From Pseudomonadota bacterium (GTDB lineage Bacteria; Pseudomonadota; Gammaproteobacteria; Burkholderiales; Rhodocyclaceae): a stretch of 64,000 bases of DNA. Below are positions 27,080 to 36,947 of this stretch, one piece after another. The number at the start of each line of letters is the position of its first letter. Within the stretch, counting starts at the first letter, position 1. Both the position numbers and the translations under genes were made by a program. The stretch is from positions 124,001 to 188,000 of the forward strand of contig JAFEDK010000007.1 of assembly GCA_018241665.1 (NCBI GenBank). The letters are read 5' to 3'. The notes beneath the pieces were generated by a model. That model was not told the origin of the DNA. It saw only the letters and a list, made by a program, of their open reading frames with translations, and ran no database searches.

Positions 27080-28834
27080 TCAGGCGACGAATTGCAGCTT
27101 GGCGAGGTGGGCGTAGAGGCCGTCCTGGGCAATGAGCTCGGCGTGGCTGCCTTGCTGCACGATGCGGCCTTCCTCCATCACGACGATGCGGTCGGCCTTC
27201 TGCACGGTGGCGAGGCGGTGGGCGATGACGAGGGTCGTGCGCTGGCGCATCAGGCCGTCCAGCGCCGACTGGACCATGCGCTCGCTCTCCGCATCCAGCG
27301 CCGAGGTGGCTTCGTCGAGGAGCAGGATGGGGCGGTCGGCCAGGATCGCGCGGGCAATGGCGATGCGCTGGCGCTGTCCGCCGGACAGGCGCACGCCGCG
27401 CTCGCCGAGATAGGTGTCGTAGCCCTCGGGCAATTCGGCGATGAAGTCGTGGGCGAAGGCTGCCACGCAGGCGGCTTTCACGTCGTCGAGGCTTGCATCG
27501 GGGCGGGCGTAGCGTACGTTGTCGGCCACGCTGGCGGCGAAGATCACGGCTTCCTGGGAAACCAGCGCGATGCGCTGACGCAGGGCCAGCGGGTCGGCGG
27601 CCGTAAGGTCGATGCCGTCGATGCTGACGTGACCACGCTCCGGATCATAGAAGCGCAACAGGAGCTGGAAAACGGTGCTCTTGCCGGAGCCGGACGGGCC
27701 GACCAGCGCGAGCGTTTCGCCTGGCCGCACCTGCAGGTCGAAATCGTCCAGGGCGGGGGCGTCCGGCCGGGTCGGGTAATGGAAGCGCACGCCATCCAGC
27801 GCGATGCGTCCTTCCGCCGGGCTGGGCAGCGCCAGCGGCGCCTTGGGCGCCTGGATGGCCGGCGTGGAGGAGAGGATTTCCATCAGCCTCTCGGTGGCGC
27901 CGGCGGCCCGTTGCAGGTCGCCCCATACTTCGGACAGCGCGCCAACGCTGCCGGCGACGATGGCGGCGTAGAACACGAAGGCCGACAGCTCGCCGGCGCT
28001 GAGGCGGCCGGCCAGCACGTCATGCCCGCCGACCCACAGGATGAAGGCGATGGCGCCGAAGACCAGCACCAGCACCGCCGCCACCAGGCGGGCCCGGTTG
28101 GCGATGCGCTGGCGGGCGGTGCCGAAGCTGGCTTCCACCAGCCGGCCGAAGTCGCCCCGGTCGGCATCCTCGTGGCTGTAGGCCTGCACGATGCGGATCT
28201 CGTGGATGGTCTCGTCGATGCGGTTGCCGATTTCGGCCACACGGTCCTGGCTTTCCCGTGCCAGGCGGCGCACGCGGCGGCCGAACAGGATGATCGGCGT
28301 GACCACCAGCGGCACGCCGGCGAGGGTCAGTAGCGTGAGCTTGAGGCTGGTGGTGAACAGCATGGCCAGCCCGCCTATCAGCAGCAGCGCGTTGCGCAGT
28401 GCGATGGACAGGCTGGAGCCGACGACGTTTTCGATCTGGGTGGTGTCGGACGTGAGGCGGGAGATCACCTCGCCGGTGCGGCCGGCCTCGAACCAGGATG
28501 GCGGCAGGCTAAGCAAATGGTCGAAGACGCGCCGGCGTAGATCGGCAGTGACCCGTTCGCCGAGCCACGAGACGTTGTAGAAGCGCAGGTAGGTGGCGGC
28601 GGCGAGCAGCGCGATGACGCCGAACATCGTCGCCAGCGTGCGGTCCAGCCAGGCCGGGTCGCCGGCTGAGAAGCCCTTGTCGATGACTGCCCGCAAGCCC
28701 TGGCCGACGGCCAGCATGGCGCCGGCAGCAACCACCAGCGCGATGGCGGCGATGAACACCCGGCGGCGGTAGGGAGCGAGGAGTTGCAGCAGGGCGCGGG
28801 CGGGATGGAGCAGCATGGGCTTGGGAGCGGGCAT
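27080..28834 (-). CDS. ABC exporter, MsbA-like half-transporter
   Basis: 584 aa. Six-helix exporter domain (residues about 15-320) followed by an ABC domain: Walker [10 protein letters not shown], signature LSGGQRQR, Walker [14 protein letters not shown]-loop IAHRLAT. Family includes MsbA and multidrug/lipid exporters; it lacks the neighbouring lipid A kinase gene lpxK, so the lipid A flippase role is not assured. Inner membrane homodimer expected. Confidence 0.85.
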   Translation of the reverse strand: MPAPKPMLLHPARALLQLLAPYRRRVFIAAIALVVAAGAMLAVGQGLRAVIDKGFSAGDPAWLDRTLATMFGVIALLAAATYLRFYNVSWLGERVTADLRRRVFDHLLSLPPSWFEAGRTGEVISRLTSDTTQIENVVGSSLSIALRNALLLIGGLAMLFTTSLKLTLLTLAGVPLVVTPIILFGRRVRRLARESQDRVAEIGNRIDETIHEIRIVQAYSHEDADRGDFGRLVEASFGTARQRIANRARLVAAVLVLVFGAIAFILWVGGHDVLAGRLSAGELSAFVFYAAIVAGSVGALSEVWGDLQRAAGATERLMEILSSTPAIQAPKAPLALPSPAEGRIALDGVRFHYPTRPDAPALDDFDLQVRPGETLALVGPSGSGKSTVFQLLLRFYDPERGHVSIDGIDLTAADPLALRQRIALVSQEAVIFAASVADNVRYARPDASLDDVKAACVAAFAHDFIAELPEGYDTYLGERGVRLSGGQRQRIAIARAILADRPILLLDEATSALDAESERMVQSALDGLMRQRTTLVIAHRLATVQKADRIVVMEEGRIVQQGSHAELIAQDGLYAHLAKLQFVA

Positions 28835-28919
28835 GGCGAAGAGGGGGCGACAGGATTGTAGGTGGTGGCGTGATTGCCCGGTAAGCTAGGGCACCTCATT
28901 TACGGTAAATGTTCCTGCC

Positions 28920-29321
28920 ATGTTGTCTGCCTCGCCTCTGACCGCCGGTGTCACGCTGTTGATCGTATTGTTGATGTTCGGGACGGGCTTTGCCGTCGGC
29001 AAGGGGCGCCACAAGTACGGCATCCAGGCGCCGGCGGTAACCGGCCATCCGGTTTTCGAGCGGCTCTACCGCGTGCAGATGAACACGCTCGAGTGGGCAG
29101 TGATGACGCTGCCGTGCCTGTGGATCTGCGCCGTCTATGTGGGTGATGGCCTCGCCGCGCTGCTGGGCGGTGTATGGCTCGTCGGGCGTATCTGGTACGC
29201 AGTGGGTTATGCGCAGGCACCTGAGAAGCGGGCCGGCGGTTTCACCATCGGGGCGCTGGCCTTCGGGGCGCTGGGACTGGCGGCCGGTGGCGGTGTGCTA
29301 TGGCGCCTGCTGGGAGCCTGA
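28920..29321 (+). CDS. MAPEG-family membrane protein
   Basis: 133 aa, four predicted membrane helices, with the MAPEG motif VFERLYRVQMNTLEW (F-R-Q-N-E, about residues 46-60). In eukaryotes the family has glutathione S-transferase/peroxidase activity; bacterial substrates are mostly unknown. The next gene starts one base after its stop, so the two are probably co-transcribed. Confidence 0.8.
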   Translation: MLSASPLTAGVTLLIVLLMFGTGFAVGKGRHKYGIQAPAVTGHPVFERLYRVQMNTLEWAVMTLPCLWICAVYVGDGLAALLGGVWLVGRIWYAVGYAQAPEKRAGGFTIGALAFGALGLAAGGGVLWRLLGA

Positions 29322-29322
29322 G

Positions 29323-30366
29323 TTGAAAGTCGCGACCTCTGTTTTCTGGTTTGGGCTGACACTCTCCGCCTCGGCGCTGGCGGCTCCGCCCCTGCCCGCG
29401 GTGGGTGCAAAGGCGGATGCAGTCACGGTGTCGGGCATCTCGTCCGGCGGCTACATGGCGGTGCAGTTCCAGGTCGCCTGGTCGCGCCTCGTCAAGGGGG
29501 CCGGCATCCTGGCGGCGGGGCCGTATGACTGCGCGGAGGGCAGCGTCTGGCGCGCCCTGGTCAACTGTATGTCGTCGTCGGCCTGGGCACCGCCACCCGC
29601 GCCGGCCGAGATTCGTGCCCGCGTCGAGGCCCGCGCACGTAACGGACTGATCGACCCGCCGACAGGACTGGCCGACGACAAGGTGTGGGTGTTCAGCGGC
29701 GGCGCGGATCAGACCGTCGCCCGGCCGGTGGTGGATGCGCTGGTGGCTTTCTATCGCCAGTGGGTGCCGGCGTCGGCGCTGCAGATGGTGAGCCTGCCGA
29801 ACGCGGGGCACGCCATGATTTCCGTCGCCGACGCCCATCCGAATGCCTGTGCGACGTCGGAGCCGCCCTACATCAACCGTTGCGGCTATTTCGATGCGCC
29901 GGGCGAACTGCTGCGAAGCCTGCTGGGGCCGTTGCAGCAGCGTGTCCGGGCGGATGCGGCGGCGCTGCAGGCCTTCGACCAGCGTCCCTTCATCGACGGT
30001 CCGGCGATTGATGCGGGGCTGGCCGAGCAGGGCTATGCCTATGTTCCCCGTAGCTGCCGTGCCGGCGGTTGTGCGGTGCACGTCGCTTTCCACGGCTGTC
30101 GGCAGGGCGAAGACCAGATTGGCCGGCGTTTCGTCGATGGGGCAGGCTACAACGAGTGGGCCGAGGCGAACCGGCTCATCGTGCTCTATCCGCAGGTGGC
30201 GGCGCGCAGCGGCCTCGCCTCGGCTTCCTGGCGCTGGCTCTACAACCCGAAGGGCTGCTGGGACTGGTGGGGCTATGGGTCGCCGGACTACGCCACGCAG
30301 AAGGGGCCGCAGATGAATGCGGTGCGGCGCATGCTCACCCGCCTGGCGGAGCCGGCGGGGCGGTAA
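29323..30366 (+). CDS. Secreted PHB-depolymerase-like esterase
   Basis: 347 aa from a TTG start immediately behind the MAPEG stop; translation from it gives a clean signal peptide (LKVATSVFWFGLTLSASALAAPP). Serine nucleophile in GISSGGYMA (about residue 47), as in poly(3-hydroxybutyrate) depolymerase/feruloyl-esterase-like proteins; HGCRQGEDQIG and YNEWAEANRLIVLYPQV are shared with that group. Eight or more cysteines suggest disulfides. Substrate (polyester or other ester) not proven. Longer upstream starts lie inside the MAPEG gene and are rejected. Confidence 0.75.
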   Translation: MKVATSVFWFGLTLSASALAAPPLPAVGAKADAVTVSGISSGGYMAVQFQVAWSRLVKGAGILAAGPYDCAEGSVWRALVNCMSSSAWAPPPAPAEIRARVEARARNGLIDPPTGLADDKVWVFSGGADQTVARPVVDALVAFYRQWVPASALQMVSLPNAGHAMISVADAHPNACATSEPPYINRCGYFDAPGELLRSLLGPLQQRVRADAAALQAFDQRPFIDGPAIDAGLAEQGYAYVPRSCRAGGCAVHVAFHGCRQGEDQIGRRFVDGAGYNEWAEANRLIVLYPQVAARSGLASASWRWLYNPKGCWDWWGYGSPDYATQKGPQMNAVRRMLTRLAEPAGR

Positions 30367-30372
30367 ACGACA

Positions 30373-30394
30373 AAGTCCGGCCGGGGCCGGACTT
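30373..30394. terminator. Hairpin between convergent genes
   Basis: Ten-pair stem AAGTCCGGCC/GGCCGGACTT with a 2-base loop between the esterase and fpr. There is no long T-run on either side, so termination strength is uncertain. Confidence 0.5.
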
Positions 30395-30418
30395 CGCTGG
30401 GGCTGGAGGCGCTTTGTA

Positions 30419-31195
30419 TTATTTTTCGACGAAAGCGCGCTCGATCACGTAGTCGCCGGGGGCGCCGATGTGCTCGGAGATCTTGAAGCCAAGGCCGTCG
30501 AGCATCTTGCAGCAGTCGTCGAGCATGGCCGGGCTGCCGCAGATCATGGCGCGGTCCTGGGCCGGATCGATGGTCGGCAGGCCAGTGTCTTCGAAGAGCT
30601 TGCCGGTGGTGATCACTTCGGTCACACGGCCCTGATTGCGGAACTCTTCGCGGGTCACGGTGGGGTAGTACACCAGCTTGCTGCGCACTTCCTCGCCGAA
30701 GAATTCATTCTGCGGCAGTTCCTGCTCGATGAACTCGCTGTAGGCCAGCTCGGACACGTAACGCACGCCGTGCAGCAGGATGACCTTTTCGAAGCGCTCG
30801 TAGGTTTCCGGATCCTGGATCACGCTCATGAACGGGGCGAGGCCGGTGCCGGTGGAGAACAGGTACAGGTTGCGGCCGGGCAGCAGGTCGGACAGCACCA
30901 GGGTGCCGGTGGGCTTCTTGCTGATCACGATCGGGTCGCCCGGCTGGAGGTGCTGCAGGCGGGAGGTCAGCGGGCCGTTGGGGACCTTGATGCTGAAGAA
31001 CTCCAGGTGCTCCTCGTAGTTGGGGCTGGCGATGCTGTAGGCGCGGGTGAGCGGACGACCTTCCACTTCCAGGCCGATCATCACGAACTGGCCGTTGTCG
31101 AAGCGCAGGCCGGCGTCGCGGGTGACCTTGAAGCTGAACAGGGATTCGTTCCAGTGATGGACGGAGAGGACGGTCTGGGTGCTCAGTTTGCTCAT
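30419..31195 (-). CDS. fpr: Ferredoxin/flavodoxin-NADP+ reductase
   Basis: 258 aa, bacterial subclass I FNR. FAD-binding RAYSIASPNYEEHLEFFSIKV, NADP-binding STGTGLAPFMSVI and MICGSPAML, and C-terminal ERAFVEK with the subclass-typical ending. Moves electrons between NADPH and ferredoxin or flavodoxin, important in oxidative stress and Fe-S supply. Divergent from a LysR-type gene with a dyad between them. Confidence 0.93.
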   Translation of the reverse strand: MSKLSTQTVLSVHHWNESLFSFKVTRDAGLRFDNGQFVMIGLEVEGRPLTRAYSIASPNYEEHLEFFSIKVPNGPLTSRLQHLQPGDPIVISKKPTGTLVLSDLLPGRNLYLFSTGTGLAPFMSVIQDPETYERFEKVILLHGVRYVSELAYSEFIEQELPQNEFFGEEVRSKLVYYPTVTREEFRNQGRVTEVITTGKLFEDTGLPTIDPAQDRAMICGSPAMLDDCCKMLDGLGFKISEHIGAPGDYVIERAFVEK

Positions 31196-31262
31196 GGCGG
31201 CGAAGGAGTGGATTGCGGTAGTGCAGCAATTTTAACCTGCCGGTAAGATCAGTAAAATGGAT

Positions 31263-31276
31263 TGTATCTATATACA
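31263..31276. promoter_or_regulatory. LysR-type operator between fpr and its regulator
   Basis: TGTATCTATATACA is a perfect TGTAT-N4-ATACA dyad, with the T-N11-A layout of LysR-type sites. It lies 18 bp before the regulator start and 68 bp before the fpr start. It probably controls both divergent genes; binding is inferred. Confidence 0.55.
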
Positions 31277-31293
31277 TATTCTGTTTTGCAGAT

Positions 31294-32220
31294 ATGAAAT
31301 ACACCTTACGCCAGCTGGAAATCTTCGTCGCGGTAGCCCGTCAGGAAAGCGTCTCGCGGGCGGCGGATGAGCTGGCCCTGTCCCAGTCAGCAACCAGTAC
31401 CGCGCTCGGTGAGTTCGAGCGCCAGTTCAGTACCCAGCTGTTCGACCGCATCGGCAAGTCCCTGCGCCTCAACGAGCTGGGGCAGGTGCTGCTGCCTCAT
31501 GCGGTGCAACTGCTCGAACACGCAGCGGAGATTGAATCCCTGCTGGCCCGGCAGACCGATTTCGGGCCCCTGCAGATCGGCGCGACGCTGACCGTCGGCA
31601 ACTACCTGGCAACGCTGATCGCCGCCGATTTCCTGCGCCGCCACCCCAGTGCGCAGGTAAAGCTGAAGGTGCATAACTCGACGACCATCGTCGATCAGCT
31701 GCTTCACTACGAGCTCGACCTGGGGTTGATCGAAGGCACGTGCCGGCACGCCGATCTGTTGGTGGAGCCGTGGGTGGAGGACGAGCTGGTGGTCTTCTGC
31801 GCGCCTTCGCACCCGCTGGCGAAGGCCGGGCGGATCAGTCTTGATGAGCTGGCCGATCAGGACTGGATCCTGCGCGAAAGTGGTTCGGGGACACGGGAGA
31901 CCTTCGACCAGGCACTGCGCCATTTCACCGGAGAGCTCAAGGTGCGCCTGGAACTGGAGCACACCGAGGCGATCAAGCGGGCGGTGGAGAGCGGTGTGGG
32001 CATCGGCTGCATCTCGCGCCTGGCGCTGCGCGAGGCCTTCCGGCGCGGCAGCCTGGTGCCGGTGGAGACGCCGGAGCTGGACCTGCGCCGCCAGTTCCAG
32101 TTCGTGACCCACAAGCGCAAGTACGTGACCGCCGGCATGCGCGAGTTCATCGCCCTGTGCCGGCAGATGACGGCCGGGGCGGCGCGCAGCGACCTGATCG
32201 ATCTGCCCTTCATTCCCTGA
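31294..32220 (+). CDS. LysR-type regulator, FinR-like
   Basis: 308 aa. N-terminal HTH (SVSRAADELALSQSATSTALGEFERQF) and a LysR substrate-binding domain (GPLQIGATLTVGNYL). Divergent from fpr, as finR is in Pseudomonas where it activates fpr under superoxide stress, so the same job is likely. No cysteine pair typical of OxyR. Ortholog identity is inferred mainly from context. Confidence 0.8.
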   Translation: MKYTLRQLEIFVAVARQESVSRAADELALSQSATSTALGEFERQFSTQLFDRIGKSLRLNELGQVLLPHAVQLLEHAAEIESLLARQTDFGPLQIGATLTVGNYLATLIAADFLRRHPSAQVKLKVHNSTTIVDQLLHYELDLGLIEGTCRHADLLVEPWVEDELVVFCAPSHPLAKAGRISLDELADQDWILRESGSGTRETFDQALRHFTGELKVRLELEHTEAIKRAVESGVGIGCISRLALREAFRRGSLVPVETPELDLRRQFQFVTHKRKYVTAGMREFIALCRQMTAGAARSDLIDLPFIP

Positions 32221-32302
32221 TGCCAAGTGCGTTGGAGGCGCGCCCGGCACCGCGTGGCGAGTAGAATCACGGCTCCGTCACAATTCCGCCCCGATCGATT
32301 CC

Positions 32303-34090
32303 ATGCCTTGCTCCGTCCGGTTCACCATCCAGGCCGCACAGCCGGCCGCCCATCTGTTCGACATCACCCTGCGCATCGAGCGTCCCGACCCGGCAGGGCA
32401 GGTTCTCAGCCTGCCGGCCTGGATTCCCGGCAGCTACATGATCCGCGAGTTCGCCAGGAATATCGTGAGCCTGAGTGCCAAGGCCGGCACCCGCCATCTG
32501 GAGGTGGTCAAGCAGGACAAGCACACCTGGGTGTTGCCGGCAGGGCTGGATGAGCCGGTGACGGTGAACTACACGGTGTATGCGTGGGATCTGTCGGTGC
32601 GCACGGCGCACCTGGACCAGACTCACGGCTTCTTCAACGGCACCAGCGTTTTCCTGAAGGTCCATGGCTGCGAGGCACAGCCTCATTTCGTGGACATCCG
32701 CCCCCCGCGCGGCCTGAAGGATGCGGGCTGGCGCGTCGCCACCAGCCTGCCGGAGGCTGCTGGGGAGGCCGGCGCCGCGGAGCGCTACGGCTTCGGCCTG
32801 TACCGGGCGGAGGATTACGACGAGTTGATCGACCATCCGGTCGAGATGGGCACCTTCGCCCTCGCCGAGTTCGATGCCTGCGGCGTGCCCCACGCGGTGG
32901 CCATCACCGGCCGCCACGATTGCGACATGACGCGCCTGGTCAGCGACCTCAAGCCGATCTGCGAAGCGCAGATACGCCTGTTTGGCGAGCCGGCGCCGAT
33001 GGACCGCTATGTGTTCCTGACCATGGCCGTGGGCGACGGCTACGGTGGCCTCGAGCACCGGGCATCGACGGCCTTGCTGTGCAGCCGCAACGATCTCCCG
33101 TACGCCGGCATGGACGAGGCGACCGAGGGCTACCGGCAGTTCCTCGGCCTGTGCAGTCACGAGTACTTCCATACCTGGAACGTCAAGCGCATCAAGCCGG
33201 CGGCCTTCGTGCCCTACGACCTGACGCAGGAAGGCTATACGCGCCTGCTGTGGGCCTTCGAGGGTTTCACGTCCTACTACGACGACCTGATGCTGGTGCG
33301 CAGCGGGCGGATCTCCGAGAAGGACTACCTGGCGCTGCTGGCCAAGACCATCACCCAGGTGCACAAGGGCAGCGGCCGCCACAAGCAGAGCGTGGCGGAG
33401 TCGTCCTTCGAGGCGTGGACCAAGTATTACCGCCAGGACGAGAACAGTCCCAACGCCATCGTCAGCTACTACACTAAGGGTTCGCTGGTGGCCTTGCTGC
33501 TCGACCTGCGCTTGCGTGCGGACAGCAAGGGCGCCCGCAGCCTGGATGACCTGATGCGCGCGCTGTGGCAACGCCACGGGCTCACCGGCGTCGGCGTGGA
33601 CGAGGATGGCATCTTCGCGCTGGCAGCAGAGCTCGGCGGGCCGGCGCTGGGGCGCTGGCTGCGGGAAGTGGTCGAGGGCACCGATGAACTCCCGCTGGAG
33701 GCCGTGCTCAAGCGCCTCGGGCTGACCCTGGCGTGGGAGGCGCCGAACAGTAGCCCGGGCCTTGGCGTGCGTACCACGGCAGACGGCGATGCGGCCAAGC
33801 TGGCCAATGTTTATGACGGCGGCGCGGCCCGGGCGGCCGGGCTGTCGGCGGGCGATGTGCTGGTCGCGCTGGATGGTATCCGCATCACCAGTACCAATCT
33901 GGACAAGCTGCTGGCCCGCCGGCTGGCCGGCGAGACCGTTCGCGTGCATGCCTTCCGGCGTGATGAATTGATGGAATTCGAGGTGGAGCTCCAGGCCGCG
34001 CCGGCGGATACCGCGAAGCTGGCCTTCGCGGAGCGCAGCTCGGGACAGGTGAAGGCACTGCGCGGAGCCTGGCTGGCGACCGTGGCCTGA
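32303..34090 (+). CDS. M61-family glycyl aminopeptidase with PDZ domain
   Basis: 595 aa. Zinc site HEYFHTWNVKRIKP (His about residue 286) and downstream EGFTSYYDDL identify the M61 family; a C-terminal PDZ domain (LGVRTTADGDAAKLANVYDGGAARAAGLSAGDVLVALDG, about residues 490-530) follows. No signal peptide, so probably cytoplasmic. Removes N-terminal residues, glycine or alanine preferred in characterised relatives. Confidence 0.9.
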   Translation: MPCSVRFTIQAAQPAAHLFDITLRIERPDPAGQVLSLPAWIPGSYMIREFARNIVSLSAKAGTRHLEVVKQDKHTWVLPAGLDEPVTVNYTVYAWDLSVRTAHLDQTHGFFNGTSVFLKVHGCEAQPHFVDIRPPRGLKDAGWRVATSLPEAAGEAGAAERYGFGLYRAEDYDELIDHPVEMGTFALAEFDACGVPHAVAITGRHDCDMTRLVSDLKPICEAQIRLFGEPAPMDRYVFLTMAVGDGYGGLEHRASTALLCSRNDLPYAGMDEATEGYRQFLGLCSHEYFHTWNVKRIKPAAFVPYDLTQEGYTRLLWAFEGFTSYYDDLMLVRSGRISEKDYLALLAKTITQVHKGSGRHKQSVAESSFEAWTKYYRQDENSPNAIVSYYTKGSLVALLLDLRLRADSKGARSLDDLMRALWQRHGLTGVGVDEDGIFALAAELGGPALGRWLREVVEGTDELPLEAVLKRLGLTLAWEAPNSSPGLGVRTTADGDAAKLANVYDGGAARAAGLSAGDVLVALDGIRITSTNLDKLLARRLAGETVRVHAFRRDELMEFEVELQAAPADTAKLAFAERSSGQVKALRGAWLATVA

Positions 34091-34112
34091 GCCGGCGGCG
34101 CGGCGGCTCAGC

Positions 34113-35459
34113 TCAGAGGCGCCGCGCCACGCGGTACAGGTAGGCGCCGAACAGCGCGGCCGCTGCAACGTTGCTGAATACCGTGGCCTGCCAGAAACCC
34201 GCCACGCCCTGGGGCGGCAGCAGGCCGCCGATGCCGTAGAACGCCAGGCCGTAGCCGCCGGCCAGGCCGATGCCCCAGAAACACAGGGTATGCACGAGCA
34301 TCGGCCCGAAGGTGATCTTGTAGCCGCGCAGCGCATGGGCGGCCACCGTCTGGATGGCGTCGAAGAGCTGGTAGAGCCAGATGTAGAGCAGCAGGGACAT
34401 GCCGAGCTGCTGGACCTGCGGATCGGAAGTGTAGGCGGCGAAGATCGGCTCGCGGGCCAGCCAGATGAGCGTCGCAACGGCGGTTGACAGGCCGGCGCCC
34501 AGGATCACGCCGACCTTGGCCGCGTGACGGGCGGCCTTGCCATCCCGGGCGCCGACGGCCTGCCCAACCAGAACGAGGGTAGCGATGGCGAGGGCCAGGG
34601 GGAGCATGTAGATCAGCGCCCCCAGGTTGCCGACGATGCGGTGGCCGGCGACCACCGAGGCGCCCAGCTTGGCAACGAGCAGGGCGATCAGCGTGAAGGC
34701 GGTGATCTCCACGAAACTCGAGAAGCCCATCGGCAGCCCCAGCCGCAGCAGCTCGCCGAGCACGCGCGGATGCGGCGCCTGCCAGTGGGCAAAAAGCCGG
34801 TAGCGGGAGTAGGCCGGCGACCTGGCCATGTGGAACAGCGCGCTGATCAGCGCCAGCCAGCCGACCACCGCGCTGGAAACCGCGCAGCCGGTGCCGCCGA
34901 GGGGCGCCATTCCGAGGTGGCCGTTGACCAGTGCCCACGACAGCGGAATGTGCACCGTGGTGGTGGCCAGGCTGATCACCATCAGCACCCGGCTGTGTCC
35001 CAGCGCATTGGTGAAGGCGTAGAAGGTGCGGTAGAGCAGTACCGCCGGCAGGCCCCAGGCGATGGTGCCCAGGTAGTCGCGGGCGCGGCTTTCGATCTCG
35101 GGGCTCATCTCGCTGAGCTGCATCAGCCAGTCCGGCCGGGTCAGCAGCAATACGCCGGGAGCGGCCAGCAGCAGTGCCAGCCAGAAGCCCTGCTGGAGAG
35201 TCGGGGCGATGTCCTGGTGGCGCTCGGCCCCGACATGATGGGCGACGGTGGGGGAAACAGCCTGCAGGATGCCCACCAGCAGCATCACGATGGAAATATA
35301 GATGCCGCTGCCGACTGCGACGGCGGCCAGATCGGTGGTGCCATAGTGGCCGCTCAGGACGGTGTCGCTGACCATCTGCGTCATGGACGACAGCTGCGCG
35401 ACGAGGACCGGCCAGGCGAGCTCGAGGATGCGCCGGGTGAGGGAGGGTGAGGATTTCAT
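34113..35459 (-). CDS. MATE-family multidrug efflux pump (NorM-like)
   Basis: 448 aa, twelve predicted helices in two repeats. N-terminal LAWPVLVAQLSSMTQMVSDTVLSGHYGTTDLAAVAVGSG is the MATE signature. Inner-membrane drug/cation antiporter, Na+ or H+ driven. Convergent with the M61 gene (22-bp gap) and downstream of imuB on the same strand. Confidence 0.9.
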   Translation of the reverse strand: MKSSPSLTRRILELAWPVLVAQLSSMTQMVSDTVLSGHYGTTDLAAVAVGSGIYISIVMLLVGILQAVSPTVAHHVGAERHQDIAPTLQQGFWLALLLAAPGVLLLTRPDWLMQLSEMSPEIESRARDYLGTIAWGLPAVLLYRTFYAFTNALGHSRVLMVISLATTTVHIPLSWALVNGHLGMAPLGGTGCAVSSAVVGWLALISALFHMARSPAYSRYRLFAHWQAPHPRVLGELLRLGLPMGFSSFVEITAFTLIALLVAKLGASVVAGHRIVGNLGALIYMLPLALAIATLVLVGQAVGARDGKAARHAAKVGVILGAGLSTAVATLIWLAREPIFAAYTSDPQVQQLGMSLLLYIWLYQLFDAIQTVAAHALRGYKITFGPMLVHTLCFWGIGLAGGYGLAFYGIGGLLPPQGVAGFWQATVFSNVAAAALFGAYLYRVARRL

Positions 35460-35495
35460 GAGGCGCGTAGTCTAGCCCAGCCGGGTACACCTCCT

Positions 35496-36947
35496 TCAGG
35501 CGAAATGACCGTGGAGATACCAGCCGTGGGGCTCAGCCCTGTCCCGGAAGACCCAGGCCAGGCCGCCGTCCTGGCTGCGGGCAACAAAATAGTCCCGGCG
35601 CACCGTGGCTTCCGGCCCGTCCCACCAGCCGGATTCGATGCGCTCCGGGCCGGTGAGGAGAGTCCATGGCGGTGGTGCCGGAATCGGCCGGGGTTCCGGC
35701 AGCAACCACAGGGGGCGTGGTGAAGACGGCAAGGACGACGGCAGGGGCCGGCCGCGCTCGGGGGGCTGGGGTTCAGCCCAGCGCCAGGCCTTTTCGGGAC
35801 GGTGGTCGGGGTGGGGCGCGAGGCAGCGCACGGCCCGGTCGCCGAGGCGGGCGCGGAGGGTCGCCAACAGCAGGCCCCCGTCGCCCTGCTGGCCGTCATC
35901 CCCGTGGAAGAGATCGCCGTCGGGCGGAGCAAGCGGCCGGGGTTCGTCCGCCGTGAGGCGCAGGGCATCGACGGGGGCCGGCAGGTGGCTTTGGTTCAGG
36001 TGTTCGCGGGCCAGCAGCTGGCAGCGCTGCATGTCCCGGGAGAGGGTGCCCAGCACGATCTCGAGCGGCGCTTCCGGCGTCCGGCTGTTGCGCTCGAACT
36101 CCAGGACCAGCGTGAAGCGCTCGATGCCGGCCTGGCGGGCATCGAGCCAGCCGGCCAGGCCGGCGAGCAGGCGGCGGGCGCCGAACAGCAAGGTGTCTAC
36201 CTGATCGGACGGTGTCGGCAGTGGCAGGCGGGACAGATAGCGTTCGGGTGGCTGGAACCAGGGGCATGGGTCGGGAATGTGTCCGTAAGCCCGGTCGATG
36301 GCATTGGTGACGGCCTGGGCATGGCGTCGTGCCAGGCCGTGGCGGGGCAGGCGGCGTACTTCTCCCAGGGTGGCGTGGCCGGTACCGGTGAGCAGGTCCA
36401 GGCTGTCGGGGCCGACCGGCGTGCCCTCGGCAAGAGCGATCAGCGGCAGCGCGTCGAGCCTGCCGGCCAGGGGCGCACTGGCGTCATCGCCGCAGCCGAA
36501 ACGGGCCAGCCAGCGGGCTGCCAGTGGTGTCTGGGCGATGGCCAGGCGGGCACGGAAACCCAGCTCCTCGATTTCCTGGATGATCTGCTGGCCCAGGGGG
36601 GCGAGCCCGCCGAACAGGCGCAGGCATGCCTCCACCTCAAGGAGAACCGCGTTGGGCGGGGCGAGGCTGATGGCGGGGGTGAAGCGTCCTGCCCAGGTGG
36701 CGATGTCGACCAGGGCGGCGTGTTCGAGGGCGGGCTGCCGGTCGATCAGGCACAGCTCCGGCGCTATGGCCAGTGCGCTGGCCCGGCCAAGCCCTGGCTC
36801 CACGCCGCGCGCCATTGCTGCCGGATCCGCGGCCACCACCCGGCGGCGCGGATGGCCATCGAGGATCGCCAGCGGGGCGGCATCACTGCGCCCCCGCGTG
36901 AAGACCTGGAGGGGCAGATCGGGCAGGTAAAGGGCGCACCAGAGCAT
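35496..36947 (-). CDS. imuB: Y-family polymerase-like mutasome protein ImuB
   Basis: 483 aa from ATG 36947 (MLWCALYLPDLPLQ). Y-family polymerase fold without the catalytic acidic motif expected near the N-terminus (YLPDLPLQ instead of D-x-D), the known state of ImuB, which acts as clamp-binding adaptor for DnaE2 in SOS mutagenesis. It overlaps imuA by 65 bases. Downstream comes a MATE gene instead of dnaE2. Confidence 0.9.
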   Translation of the reverse strand: MLWCALYLPDLPLQVFTRGRSDAAPLAILDGHPRRRVVAADPAAMARGVEPGLGRASALAIAPELCLIDRQPALEHAALVDIATWAGRFTPAISLAPPNAVLLEVEACLRLFGGLAPLGQQIIQEIEELGFRARLAIAQTPLAARWLARFGCGDDASAPLAGRLDALPLIALAEGTPVGPDSLDLLTGTGHATLGEVRRLPRHGLARRHAQAVTNAIDRAYGHIPDPCPWFQPPERYLSRLPLPTPSDQVDTLLFGARRLLAGLAGWLDARQAGIERFTLVLEFERNSRTPEAPLEIVLGTLSRDMQRCQLLAREHLNQSHLPAPVDALRLTADEPRPLAPPDGDLFHGDDGQQGDGGLLLATLRARLGDRAVRCLAPHPDHRPEKAWRWAEPQPPERGRPLPSSLPSSPRPLWLLPEPRPIPAPPPWTLLTGPERIESGWWDGPEATVRRDYFVARSQDGGLAWVFRDRAEPHGWYLHGHFA

